From NCBI GenBank assembly GCA_003599575.1, contig QZKV01000019.1, positions 1-44,009 of the forward strand: a stretch of 44,009 nt of DNA. Reading direction: 5' to 3'. A program made the position numbers and the translations under genes. The DNA is from Desulfobacteraceae bacterium (GTDB taxonomy: Bacteria; Desulfobacterota; Desulfobacteria; Desulfobacterales; Desulfosarcinaceae). Below, in pieces: positions 8,077 through 15,530 of the stretch (positions within the stretch are counted from its first letter, which is position 1; each line of letters starts with the position of its first letter). The notes beneath the pieces are model-generated. The model searched no databases, was not told the DNA's origin, and was given only the letters and a program-made list of their open reading frames with translations.

Positions 8077-8851
8077 AAAGGGCGCAGTGGCGCACTCCGC
8101 CGCCGACCGCCGGATCGTCGACGAGTTGCTCACGCTGGGCATCATCGGCCTGAAGAGCACCGGCCTGCGGCAAACCGTGTCCGCTATCGACCCGGCCCAG
8201 CTGCGCCTGTGGGTCGAGGCCCGGTATCCGCTGCCTGCAATTGATCCGGACACGCTGCCGAGCCGCGTAGGAAACATCGTCCGCAGCGGAAGCAGTAAAA
8301 CCGGCCACAGCTCGCACGCTGTGCTGCCGTTGCATTTCAAGTGGTTCGGTCACGGCCCTTTGGCCCGGATGACCAGCGCCTATGGCATGATGGCCGTGTT
8401 GACCGACCGCGTCCCCCATCTTCCCGTGCCGGACAGGTGGCGGCTCCTCACGATTGAAAACTGGGAGCCGTTTCACCGCTCGGATTATGCGGGCGCACCC
8501 ATCCCGGTGATGGCGGTTTATCTGGGCGGCAATGTGTCGGACACCGTGATCGAAGCACTGAAGGGTTTTCGCAACCCCCCGGAAGCCGTCCTGCATTTCG
8601 GCGACTACGACTGGGACGGCCTTTACATCTTCCAGCGGTTGAACACCGCTCTTCCGTCCGCCCGGCTTTACGTGCCCCCCGATATCGAAGCGCTGTTCGC
8701 CCAATTCGGCAGCCGCCGCCTGCTCGAAAGGCAAAAACGCAAGACAGGACTCGACCCCGCCGGCCCCGAATGCCGGCGCATCATCACTCAGATCGAACAG
8801 CACAATGCCGGCCTCGAGCAGGAGATTGTAGCCCTGCCGCCCACCATTTGA
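8042..8851 (+). CDS. jetD: Wadjet Toprim nuclease JetD (MksG-like), short form
   Basis: This encodes 269 aa. Toprim catalytic residues are present: the acidic residue in LTIENWEPF (E139) and the D-x-D-x-D run in HFGDYDWDGLYI (D188, D190, D192). This related-to-topoisomerase-VI domain cuts the extruded plasmid DNA. The N-terminal ~120 residues are a small domain (a winged helix is likely from TWLISLLEKGAVAHSAADRRIVDELL) in place of the longer arm domain of usual JetD, which from memory is about 380-400 aa. It overlaps jetC by 35 bases, consistent with a single operon. The C-terminus ends shortly before decayed sequence, so loss of a few terminal residues cannot be excluded, but the catalytic core is complete. 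Confidence 0.82.
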   Translation: MKRPTWLISLLEKGAVAHSAADRRIVDELLTLGIIGLKSTGLRQTVSAIDPAQLRLWVEARYPLPAIDPDTLPSRVGNIVRSGSSKTGHSSHAVLPLHFKWFGHGPLARMTSAYGMMAVLTDRVPHLPVPDRWRLLTIENWEPFHRSDYAGAPIPVMAVYLGGNVSDTVIEALKGFRNPPEAVLHFGDYDWDGLYIFQRLNTALPSARLYVPPDIEALFAQFGSRRLLERQKRKTGLDPAGPECRRIITQIEQHNAGLEQEIVALPPTI

Positions 8852-8905
8852 AGCCGCTGTCTTGCAAGGACATGAATCGAGGGACTGAACCGCCCGGCAG
8901 ATGAG

Positions 8906-9151
8906 TTGTCTTTTCGCCGCCAGCTGGTTCTCGCGCCACACCAGCAAGGCATTGCCAGCAAGGAGATCGCCCATTTGGCCAGCGTGACCATCCGCGGGGT
9001 CAACCAGATCCTGGCCTCTGAAAGAAAAAAGGACCAAACCCGATCTTACACGCCGGCCGGCATCAGAATGGACCAAGGCGGCAAGGGATTTTCCGTGATG
9101 CAGGAACTGCCTTCGAATGAGAAGAGTCTGGAGAGCAGCCAGATATCATAG
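8906..9151 (+). other. Helix-turn-helix-like remnant
   Basis: An 81-codon open frame includes HQQGIASKEIAHLASVTIRG, followed by VNQIL, which resembles the two helices of an HTH. The second half is antisense to the AbiEii remnant and looks random. No ribosome-binding site is visible. It is probably a fragment of a lost regulator or transposase between jetD and the AbiE pair. Confidence 0.2.
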
Positions 9152-9744
9152 AAGTCTTTCATCCGGCTGTTCGCTAGACCGAGTTTGACCATTGCTTCCA
9201 CCTTTTCGGCTACCAGCGTATATCGAGGATAGGCTTTCAAGAGCGGTGGGGGAGCATCAAAAAGGACTGGATATTCGACCTGTTCAGGGGCTGGTGTTAT
9301 CGCATCCCCAAAGCCGATATCAACCTGGAGTGGAATCCGGGCCTGATTGAGCATACCGACAGGTGATTCGCACACCATCGTATACCTGGTCTTCGCGGAT
9401 TTCCTCCGCACTCAGGGATTCCGGCAGATAGATCACGCCATCACTCTGAAACTCGACGCGGCAGATCTCGCGGAACAAATCCGCAAGCTGTTCGACATCG
9501 GGATTGCCGAATCCCGGAAGATCCGCATCCCTGGTGACGCGGTAATTCTGCCCTTTCCAGACCAGAAACAGACTGGCCCCTTTAAGAATGAACGGTCATT
9601 GTGAGGCGAGACGCTGAGACGGTAAAGGAATCGCTCCATGCTGTAACGGGAGAGCAAAAGATTAAAATCTTCCTTGTTGTTTTTGGCGCGGTTCAGAAGC
9701 CGCTGAAAAATTGAATGGGCATGGTTTTTCTTGTTCTGGCTCAT
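9046..9744 (-). pseudogene. AbiEii nucleotidyltransferase toxin, double frameshift
   Basis: The start at 9744 reads MSQNKKNHAHSIFQRLLNRA then SMERFLYRLSVS, typical of AbiEii. One G appears missing in a G-run at about 9576-9580. In the next frame the protein continues ASLFLVWKGQNYRVTRDADL, which contains the NTase core (R-x-T-x-D-x-D). A second shift at about 9355-9370 is needed to join GVRIT to QARIPLQVDIGFGD and AYPRYTLVAEKVEAMVKLG, SRMKDFYDIWLL. The C-terminus after SRLFSFEG is replaced by unrelated residues. The start overlaps the stop of abiEi by four bases (ATGA), the standard operon arrangement. With two shifts and a lost tail, the toxin should be inactive. Confidence 0.85.
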
Positions 9745-10337
9745 ACAGTCGCCTCCAGGTATGGGCGCATGATTTTTGACACTCTGTCGATTCCGGCGGC
9801 TTCCACCAACTCATCCATGGTGACTTTACGTGAGCGCCATGCCTCGCGGAGTGCTTCGATGGCCACATCGAGGCCGACCTTGTTGCGGAACTTGAAGCAA
9901 TCAGCAACCGTTTTTTCCGGGCTGTAGATTTTGACTGCCACGCCGTTTATGACATGCTCCTGAATACCGAACGAATAGGCCGGACCTGAAACATAGGTCA
10001 GGTTAAGCGGTGGGTATTCCACATCCGGCCGCCAAGAGCCTCTCGGGATGGTCAACCATATCTCATGGGGTATCTGAGTGGTAATTCCGTGGTAGCTCAG
10101 GGCGGAAATAAGACAAACGACGGCGTGAGGCATCCTTTTCGCAATCTCCGCCAGAGACGAGTTCTCAGTCACAGGAGCTTCCGGCAGGGTATAGAGTCCC
10201 ACAGCGCTCTTCTCCAGAAGCCCCTCTTTGTGCATTCGGTACAGGTAGTTTCGGGAAATACCCGCCGCCTCAACATCCTCGGCACGAATAATCCCTTTCT
10301 CCCTGGCGAGTTCCAGTATCTGTTGTTGTCGATTCAT
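9741..10337 (-). CDS. abiEi: AbiEi-family antitoxin
   Basis: This encodes 198 aa from the ATG at 10337, which has an AAAGG-type site upstream; an in-frame ATG at 10355 would add six residues. The N-terminal winged helix (QQQILELAREKGIIRAEDVE, then GISRNYLYRMHKEGLLEK) fits the AbiEi DNA-binding domain. The rest, with AVVCLISALSYHGITTQIP, LTIPRG and YSPEKTVADCFKFRNKVG, matches the conserved COG5340/AbiEi C-terminal region. AbiEi represses its operon and counters the AbiEii nucleotidyltransferase in this abortive-infection toxin-antitoxin family. Here the reading frame is complete while the toxin downstream is frameshifted, so the antitoxin is an orphan. Confidence 0.88.
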   Translation of the reverse strand: MNRQQQILELAREKGIIRAEDVEAAGISRNYLYRMHKEGLLEKSAVGLYTLPEAPVTENSSLAEIAKRMPHAVVCLISALSYHGITTQIPHEIWLTIPRGSWRPDVEYPPLNLTYVSGPAYSFGIQEHVINGVAVKIYSPEKTVADCFKFRNKVGLDVAIEALREAWRSRKVTMDELVEAAGIDRVSKIMRPYLEATV

Positions 10338-10447
10338 GGAAGTCCCTTTATGCAAATCCTATGCAAATATAAACAAGTGACGATGATTTGCAATACAAAA
10401 CTTGGAGCAGATCGCCTGGGCCATCCACTCGGTGGTGGGCGGCACGG

Positions 10448-10690
10448 CCTGCTCCTTACTTTTTGGCCACTAAATTCGATGCCTTCAAAGGACGCGGAAA
10501 CCAGGATTATCTTTTAAGCAAGGATATGGAAGATATCATAACAATCTTGGATGGAAGACCGGAGATAATCGATGAAATTCAGTTGGCGCCTAAGGAGTTA
10601 CGATCATACCTATCCGATGCATTCTCAGAACTAATGAACAACAGACATTTTATGCCTGGCTACCTGCCTCCGGATAAAGCCAGTCAATCC
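10448..10690 (+). repeat. Duplicated NTase 3' segment, copy 2
   Basis: This is a direct repeat of 1158-1409, with sharp boundaries at both ends. The two copies bracket about 9 kb that contains the Wadjet operon and the AbiE pair. Confidence 0.8.
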
Positions 10691-10738
10691 AGATTGCCGA
10701 TCATTCTCAACCGCATTGATTCAGTATCTAAGCTTTAG
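10448..10738 (+). pseudogene. Nucleotidyltransferase C-terminal fragment, copy 2
   Basis: From PAPYFLATKFDAFKG onward this frame is almost identical to the end of the NTase at 752-1412. It then continues for 15 residues (RLPIILNRIDSVSKL) past the point where that copy ends. Everything upstream of 10448 is unrelated, so the first ~130 residues, including the D-x-D active site, are missing. It is a dead fragment of a paralogous gene in the same orientation. Confidence 0.8.
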
Positions 10739-10762
10739 TGCCAGCCGGACCGGACCTTAATC

Positions 10763-11214
10763 CTTTCAGTTTTCGCTGAATTCGAGCGCGAGTTGATTGC
10801 AAAGCGTATCGCCGACGCCAGGGCGGCGCTCAAACGCAAAGGCCGGCGGATCGGCGGTGCGCTGCCATTGGGCTATGATGCCGCCCCTTTGACCAAACAG
10901 CTTTTGATCAACCAAGAAGAGGCGCGCCAGGTCCGGGCGATGTTCGAAATGGCGGTGGAGGGCAACTCCCAAGTGAGTTGCGCAAATCGTCAATAAAAAA
11001 AATGGCGATCCAAAGCGAACAAAGCCAAAAGGAGCGGAAAAGTGCGCGGCGGCAATCCCTGGACTGCGCGGCAAGTCCTGGCGACGCTTTCAAACCCGGT
11101 ATACACGGGCAAAATCATCGACAAATACGACATTCGCGATGGCATCCATATACCTATTGTGGCTTAGGACAAGTTTGCCCAGGTGCGCTCGCACCTCGTC
11201 GCGCCGGACAAGGT
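10763..11214 (+). pseudogene. Serine recombinase, C-terminal fragment with several lesions
   Basis: The frame reads FAEFERELIAKRIADAR, KRKGRRIGGALPLGYD and LLINQEEARQVRAMFEMA, the end of the resolvase catalytic domain and the start of the recombinase domain. It is then lost near 10970 through a shift. Other frames give NPWTARQVLATLSNPVYTGK and DIRDGIHIPIV, then a TAG at 11165-11167 where CAG would be expected, then DKFAQVRSHLV. At least two frameshifts and one stop are present. It matches the part of the protein missing from the fragment at 2771-3033, apart from a gap of roughly 60 residues. Confidence 0.8.
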
Positions 11215-11580
11215 AACTCATTCGCAATAATTCCCTGTAATTGCTTCATTACTTGTCTTGTTTTGCCAAGCAGATCACTATCCATGGTTGATTGATTTGA
11301 GGCGCTTGCCAGATTCGAGCATCAGAGCGCGTTTAAGGACAAACCTGTTTGCATGGTGGGATTTTGAAAGTCGATATAAAAACGTTCTATGGCATAGTAT
11401 TGAACCAGTTCTTAAAATGGACGTAAGTCGGATTACGATTTGTTGAGCGGCTGCGGACGTTTCGAAAAATGTTCGGTCACTGTCGTATACATATCCGATA
11501 AGAAGCGGACCGCAAATGGGTTAACTTGGAGATCCGTGAATCCATCCACGCGCAATTGCGCACATATTTGAGGATGATCA
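11215..11580. other. Gene-free stretch before the cation ATPase
   Basis: No gene, strong hairpin or promoter pair is seen. A GAGG ribosome-binding site lies about 7 bases before the ATG at 11581. Short open frames here have no recognisable motif. Confidence 0.4.
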
Positions 11581-14277
11581 ATGCAGGAACCGCATCGCCT
11601 GAGCGCCGACAAGGTGCTGAAAAACCATGAAACATCCCTGCCGCAGGGCCTCTCGACGTCCGAGGCGACGCGATTGCTGAGCGTTTACGGCCCCAACGAA
11701 CTGATCGAGAAGGGCAAGAAAAAGGCCTGGCGTATTCTGTTGGCCCAAGTGAAGGAAGTCATGATTCTGATTCTGCTGGCCGCCGTGGTGGTTTCGGCGG
11801 CGCTGCAGGAATATATCGATGCCATCGTGATTTTCATTATTGTGGTGCTCAATACGATTCTGGGGTTTTGGCAGGAATTCAAGGCCGAAAACGCCATGGC
11901 GGCCCTCAAGAAGATGACGGTGCCCAATGTGCGGGTGCGGCGCGACGGCGCAGAGCGGCAGATTTCGGCCAAGGACCTTGTGCCGGGCGACATCCTGCTT
12001 ATCGAAGCCGGGAACATTGTGCCGGCGGATGCCCGGCTGATCGCAGCCGCGAATCTCAGAGTCCAGGAAGCGGCCCTGACCGGTGAATCAGAATCGGTGG
12101 ACAAGGATACCGGCGAGCTGCCGGACGGCGAGCTTGCCTTGGCCGACCGCAGGAACATGATTTACAGGGGCACGGTGGTGACCTACGGGCGCGGCGAGGC
12201 CGTGGTCACCGGCACCGGCATGCAGACCGAATTGGGCAAAATCGCCACCATGCTTCAGGACGTGGAGGATGAGCAAACCCCCCTGCAGCGGCGCTTGGCG
12301 AAGCTGGGCAGGTCGTTGGCCATGGCCGCCGGGGTGTTGATTGTCATCGTTGCCGGAATGATCTATCTGCAGGGCGCGGGCGTAAAGGAAATGTTCATGA
12401 CGGCCATCAGCATGGCGGTGGCGGCCATCCCCGAAGGCCTGCCGGCTGTCGTCACCATCGCCCTGGCCCTGGGCGCACAGCAGATGTTGAAGAAAAATGC
12501 GCTGATCCGGCGGCTTCCGGCCGTAGAAACCCTGGGCGGGGTGACCGTGATTTGTTCCGACAAAACCGGCACCCTGACGCAAAATAAAATGACGGTATCG
12601 GACGTGGTGCTGCCGGATCGCCGCTATTCCCTTGATGAAGCTGTGGCCGAACACGGTGATGATGACGATCTCGGCCTGCTGTTGCTGGCCGGGACGCTGT
12701 GCAACGATGCCGTCATCGACGAAAATACGCAAAACGGCATTCTCGGCGATCCCACCGAAGGCGCGCTGGTGCTTGCGGCCCAACAGGCGGGACTGGTGCA
12801 ACGCGACCTGCAAGCCATGCTGCCGCGTGTTGGCGAACTGCCCTTTGACTCCGAGCGTAAACGCATGTCCACCGTTCACGCCCTGCCGTCGTCTTTCCAG
12901 GGGACGACTTTGCACCCTGTTCTTGCCGCTGCAGGACTTAAGGGGCACGCCGAGCACCTGGTGTTGACCAAGGGGGCGACCGATGGCTTGATCGAGGTGT
13001 GCAGCCGGATTCTGACAAACGGCGTTGTTCAACCCCTCGACGAAAACAGAAAAGAGGAGATTTCAGCCAAAAACACCGCCATGGCGAAAAACGGCATTCG
13101 GGTGCTTGGTTTGGCCTATCGGTTGATGAATGTCGACGAGCTGGACCAACCGGCGCACTACGAGCAGGATCTGGTCTTTCTGGGTATGGCCTGCATGCTC
13201 GATCCGGTGCGTCCCGAAGCGATTGAGTCCGTTCGGCTGTGCAAGCAGGCCGGGATTCGCCCGATTATGATCACCGGCGATCATCCCCTGACGGCTGTCG
13301 CCATCGCCAAGGATTTGGGGCTGACCACCTCCGATACGGTTCTGACCGGGCAGGATCTCGACAAGATGACCGTCGACGCGCTCAGCGCCCGAATCAAGGA
13401 GGTTTCCGTCTTTGCGCGCGTCTCGCCCAAGCACAAGATGCTCATCATCGACGCGCTGCAAGCCCAGCATGAGATCGTCTCGATGACGGGCGACGGCGTC
13501 AACGATGCGCCGGCGCTGAAATCAGCCGACATTGGCGTTGCCATGGGGATTACGGGTACCGACGTCAGCAAAGAATCCTCCGACATGGTCCTGCTGGATG
13601 ATAATTTTGCCACCATCGTCGCCGCCGTCAAAGAAGGTCGCCGCATTTACGATAATATCCGCAAATTCGTCCGATACATCCTCACCGGCAATGCCGGTGA
13701 AATCGTTGTCATGCTCACCGGCCCGCTGATGGGTATGCCGCTGCCGCTGCTGCCGATTCAAATTTTATGGATCAATCTGGTGACCGATGGCGTGCCGGCC
13801 GTTGCCTTGGGGTTCGAAGAAGCCGAGCGCGATGTGATGAACCGGCCGCCGTACAATCCGCGGGAAGGCATTTTCGCGCGCGGGCTGGGCTGGCAGATTC
13901 TCGTCATGGGCCTGATCGTCGGCCTGATATCGGTGGGGACCGGGTACTGGTTCTGGGACGGCGGAACAGGTTCGAACGCCTGGCAGACCATGGTGTTCAC
14001 AATGCTGACGTTCTGCCAGATGGCCTACGCGCTGTGTGTGCGCAAACAAACGCAATCGCTGTTTACGCAATCCTGGCTCACCAACCCGGTGCTGCTGCTG
14101 GCCATTGGCGTCACACTGACCCTGCAGTTGATCCTTATTTATGTCCCGTTTTTTAACACCGTGTTTCGCACCACGCCGCTGCGACTGGAGGAACTGGGTA
14201 TCTGCGCCGTTGGAGCCCTGGTGATTATACTGATTACGGAATCGAAAAAACTGTTCCTGCGCAGCAAGCAGCATTGA
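11581..14277 (+). CDS. P-type cation-transporting ATPase (P2A, calcium-type)
   Basis: This encodes 898 aa, full length for the family. In order it has an N-terminal cation-ATPase domain (LSTSEATRLLSVYGPNEL), two membrane segments, the actuator TGES loop, the M4 motif VAAIPEGLPAVVT, the phosphorylation site DKTGTLTQ (D327), the KGA-type nucleotide-binding stretch (LTKGATDGL), the hinge MTGDGVNDAPALKSADIG, and six C-terminal membrane segments. The M6 sequence ILWINLVTDGVPA retains the Asn, Thr and Asp used for calcium in SERCA-type pumps, and no CPx motif is present. Ca2+ (or Mn2+) export from the cytoplasm is therefore the best call. The gene stands alone between decayed regions and appears intact. 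Confidence 0.88.
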   Translation: MQEPHRLSADKVLKNHETSLPQGLSTSEATRLLSVYGPNELIEKGKKKAWRILLAQVKEVMILILLAAVVVSAALQEYIDAIVIFIIVVLNTILGFWQEFKAENAMAALKKMTVPNVRVRRDGAERQISAKDLVPGDILLIEAGNIVPADARLIAAANLRVQEAALTGESESVDKDTGELPDGELALADRRNMIYRGTVVTYGRGEAVVTGTGMQTELGKIATMLQDVEDEQTPLQRRLAKLGRSLAMAAGVLIVIVAGMIYLQGAGVKEMFMTAISMAVAAIPEGLPAVVTIALALGAQQMLKKNALIRRLPAVETLGGVTVICSDKTGTLTQNKMTVSDVVLPDRRYSLDEAVAEHGDDDDLGLLLLAGTLCNDAVIDENTQNGILGDPTEGALVLAAQQAGLVQRDLQAMLPRVGELPFDSERKRMSTVHALPSSFQGTTLHPVLAAAGLKGHAEHLVLTKGATDGLIEVCSRILTNGVVQPLDENRKEEISAKNTAMAKNGIRVLGLAYRLMNVDELDQPAHYEQDLVFLGMACMLDPVRPEAIESVRLCKQAGIRPIMITGDHPLTAVAIAKDLGLTTSDTVLTGQDLDKMTVDALSARIKEVSVFARVSPKHKMLIIDALQAQHEIVSMTGDGVNDAPALKSADIGVAMGITGTDVSKESSDMVLLDDNFATIVAAVKEGRRIYDNIRKFVRYILTGNAGEIVVMLTGPLMGMPLPLLPIQILWINLVTDGVPAVALGFEEAERDVMNRPPYNPREGIFARGLGWQILVMGLIVGLISVGTGYWFWDGGTGSNAWQTMVFTMLTFCQMAYALCVRKQTQSLFTQSWLTNPVLLLAIGVTLTLQLILIYVPFFNTVFRTTPLRLEELGICAVGALVIILITESKKLFLRSKQH

Positions 14278-14742
14278 GGATCGCGCACAATTCCGTCGAC
14301 AGCGGCAGGTTGCATCTTTCGCCAATGAGGATCATCGACAGCCTCCCTCATTTGCCCGATTCTCCGTTTTCCAACCATCACGCGCGGGAATCGATCGTAA
14401 AACCCCCGGGGTTGCGCTCGATCCCGGTACATTTTTCTGCGAACTTTCAGTTTCTCCATTTAACATCCTTCTGGTTAAAAGTTTAAAAATCGAAAAATGG
14501 GCAAAGTAGTTGTGGAAGTAACAATCTGAACTTACATGTCATTGTTTGAATCTTGAACCGACGCCCCAGTTCGCTTCCGCGAAATTGATGACTCCTTGTG
14601 TAGCAATATAGCCAATTAAGGTCGGGCTACTGAATTGCCCACTGCAAGCGTGATTATCGAATATTTTTGCTGAGCATTCGGAAGGTTTCATAGAGGTAAT
14701 CAGAATAAGTTAATAAGTTAAGGGCGTCCCCGCCCCCCCGAT
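14278..14742. other. Intergenic stretch downstream of the ATPase
   Basis: Mostly featureless. It holds one 50-codon minus-strand frame (listed separately) and a run of seven C residues near 14732-14738 just before a small plus-strand ORF. No obvious Rho-independent terminator for the ATPase gene is seen. Confidence 0.35.
14539..14691 (-). CDS. Possible 50-aa protein or gene fragment
   Basis: ATG at 14691 to TGA at 14539. The C-terminal half reads IGYIATQGVINFAEANWGVG then SRFKQ. It looks protein-like but has no ribosome-binding site and no family I recognise. It may be the surviving 3' end of a larger gene. Low confidence. Confidence 0.2.
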   Translation of the reverse strand: MKPSECSAKIFDNHACSGQFSSPTLIGYIATQGVINFAEANWGVGSRFKQ

Positions 14743-14904
14743 ATGATTTGTATCGAATCTAGAAGAAAGGGAATTCTTAGCCAAACCGTGGCGGAGATCA
14801 CTGCGATACTGGCCCGGGGTTTTTTGGAATACAAAAGAAATAGGCAACTCGCCGAAGATTCGGCAAACCTTGAAAGTGATGGTGAGCCAATTCGAATAAT
14901 CTGA
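14743..14904 (+). pseudogene. Small ORF of a DUF2924/serine-recombinase element, left copy
   Basis: This encodes 53 aa, with the core SQTVAEITAILARGFLEYKR and NRQLAEDSANLES. The same small ORF occurs at 31902-32039 (DETVAGIATILARGFARFKR), there followed by the start of a DUF2924 gene. In the deltaproteobacterial elements I recall, such a short ORF precedes DUF2924 and a serine recombinase. Here the downstream genes are missing and replaced by a tandem repeat and a 42-aa frame, so this is an element remnant even though the small frame itself is open. Confidence 0.5.
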
Positions 14905-15022
14905 GGAGTTTGTCGAGAAACGTTTTGCTTGTTCGCCCCACCAGAGCGTTCATGCGCTCAAAAGTTAACGGCCGGGAGATTTGAACGGTAATCCATTGAC
15001 CAAGGAGATTTCGGATGAAAGC
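14785..15022 (+). repeat. Dispersed element repeat, left copy
   Basis: About 235 bases match 31940-32177 in direct orientation. Shared blocks include ACTGGCCCGGGG, ATTCGGCAA, CCAATTCGAA, GAGAAACG, TCAAAAGT and CATTGACCAAGGAGATT followed by CGGATG. The repeat extends from inside the small ORF to the start codon of the DUF2924 gene, so non-coding sequence is conserved too. Confidence 0.75.
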
Positions 15023-15068
15023 ACGCCAATCCATTGACTAAGGAGATTTCGGATGGAAGCACGCCGAC
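14993..15068 (+). repeat. Tandem 38-bp repeat carrying a ribosome-binding site and ATG
   Basis: Two adjacent 38-bp units (14993-15030 and 15031-15068) differ at only four positions. Each has CATTGAC, AAGGAGATTTCGG, then ATG(A/G)AAGCACGCC. The same leader occurs once at 32148-32177 before the DUF2924 start. The duplication copied a translation-initiation region. Confidence 0.85.
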
Positions 15069-15105
15069 AACCGGCGGACCAGTCCAAAGCCAAAAGGAGA
15101 TAACA

Positions 15106-15234
15106 ATGAACCATAGGATCACGAACGATCGGCTCGTCGTAGGCGAGCCGACCTCGAAAGCGAAGGGACGGTTCGGTGTGCGATTTACACCCGAAATATA
15201 CCGAAGAAGGGTACTAGGAATTGTCAATTTTTAG
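15106..15234 (+). CDS. 42-aa hypothetical protein
   Basis: ATG at 15106 with a strong AAAAGGAGA site 7-8 bases upstream, stop at 15234. The sequence MNHRITNDRLVVGEPTSKAK then GRFGVRFTPEIYRRR is basic and compact. DNA over residues 9-15 forms an inverted repeat (GGCTCG, 7-base loop, CGAGCC). I do not recognise a family. It may be the start of a gene truncated within the mobile-element remnant, or a small gene of the element. Confidence 0.35.
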   Translation: MNHRITNDRLVVGEPTSKAKGRFGVRFTPEIYRRRVLGIVNF

Positions 15235-15252
15235 TTGCTCCCATATCTCACC

Positions 15253-15262
15253 TGTTATAACA
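15253..15262. promoter_or_regulatory. Perfect 10-bp palindrome near the putative promoter of the defence operon
   Basis: TGTTATAACA includes TATAAC, which could serve as a -10 box, about 55 bases before the XRE gene. Operator use by the XRE product is inferred from its position only. Confidence 0.3.
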
Positions 15263-15317
15263 TGCAATTACTTTTCTATGGCGAGATTCACACAAGCAAA
15301 TTCAAAAGGGACGCATA

Positions 15318-15530
15318 ATGCAGATGGACCAAAGAGATCTTCCCGCATTATTCAAGGAAGTCCGCAGGCAATTGGCATTGAGCCAGGAGGGGCTTGCCCG
15401 TGAGCTGGGGGTAAGTTTTGCCACGGTCAACCGGTGGGAGAACTCACAAGTCAAACCTTCCCAACTCGCCAAGGCGCAATTCGAAACATTTTGTTCAAAA
15501 ATGATCAAACAGGGGAAGCTAAAACTTTGA
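15318..15530 (+). CDS. XRE-family regulator heading the defence operon
   Basis: This encodes 70 aa that are almost entirely one Cro/C1-type helix-turn-helix: LFKEVRRQLALSQEGLAREL then GVSFATVNRWENSQVKPSQLA. There is no additional domain. The ATG at 15318 has an AAAGGG site upstream. The stop codon overlaps the TTG start of the helicase gene (TTGA), so the two are translated together. Small XRE proteins at the head of restriction-modification operons often act as controller (C) proteins that delay nuclease expression. That role is likely but inferred here. A TGTTATAACA palindrome lies upstream. Confidence 0.85.
   Translation: MQMDQRDLPALFKEVRRQLALSQEGLARELGVSFATVNRWENSQVKPSQLAKAQFETFCSKMIKQGKLKL

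Noticed and set aside
14993..15068. Possible CRISPR repeats
   Set aside because: Only two adjacent units without spacers, containing a translation start. No CRISPR array or cas gene is seen anywhere in the window.
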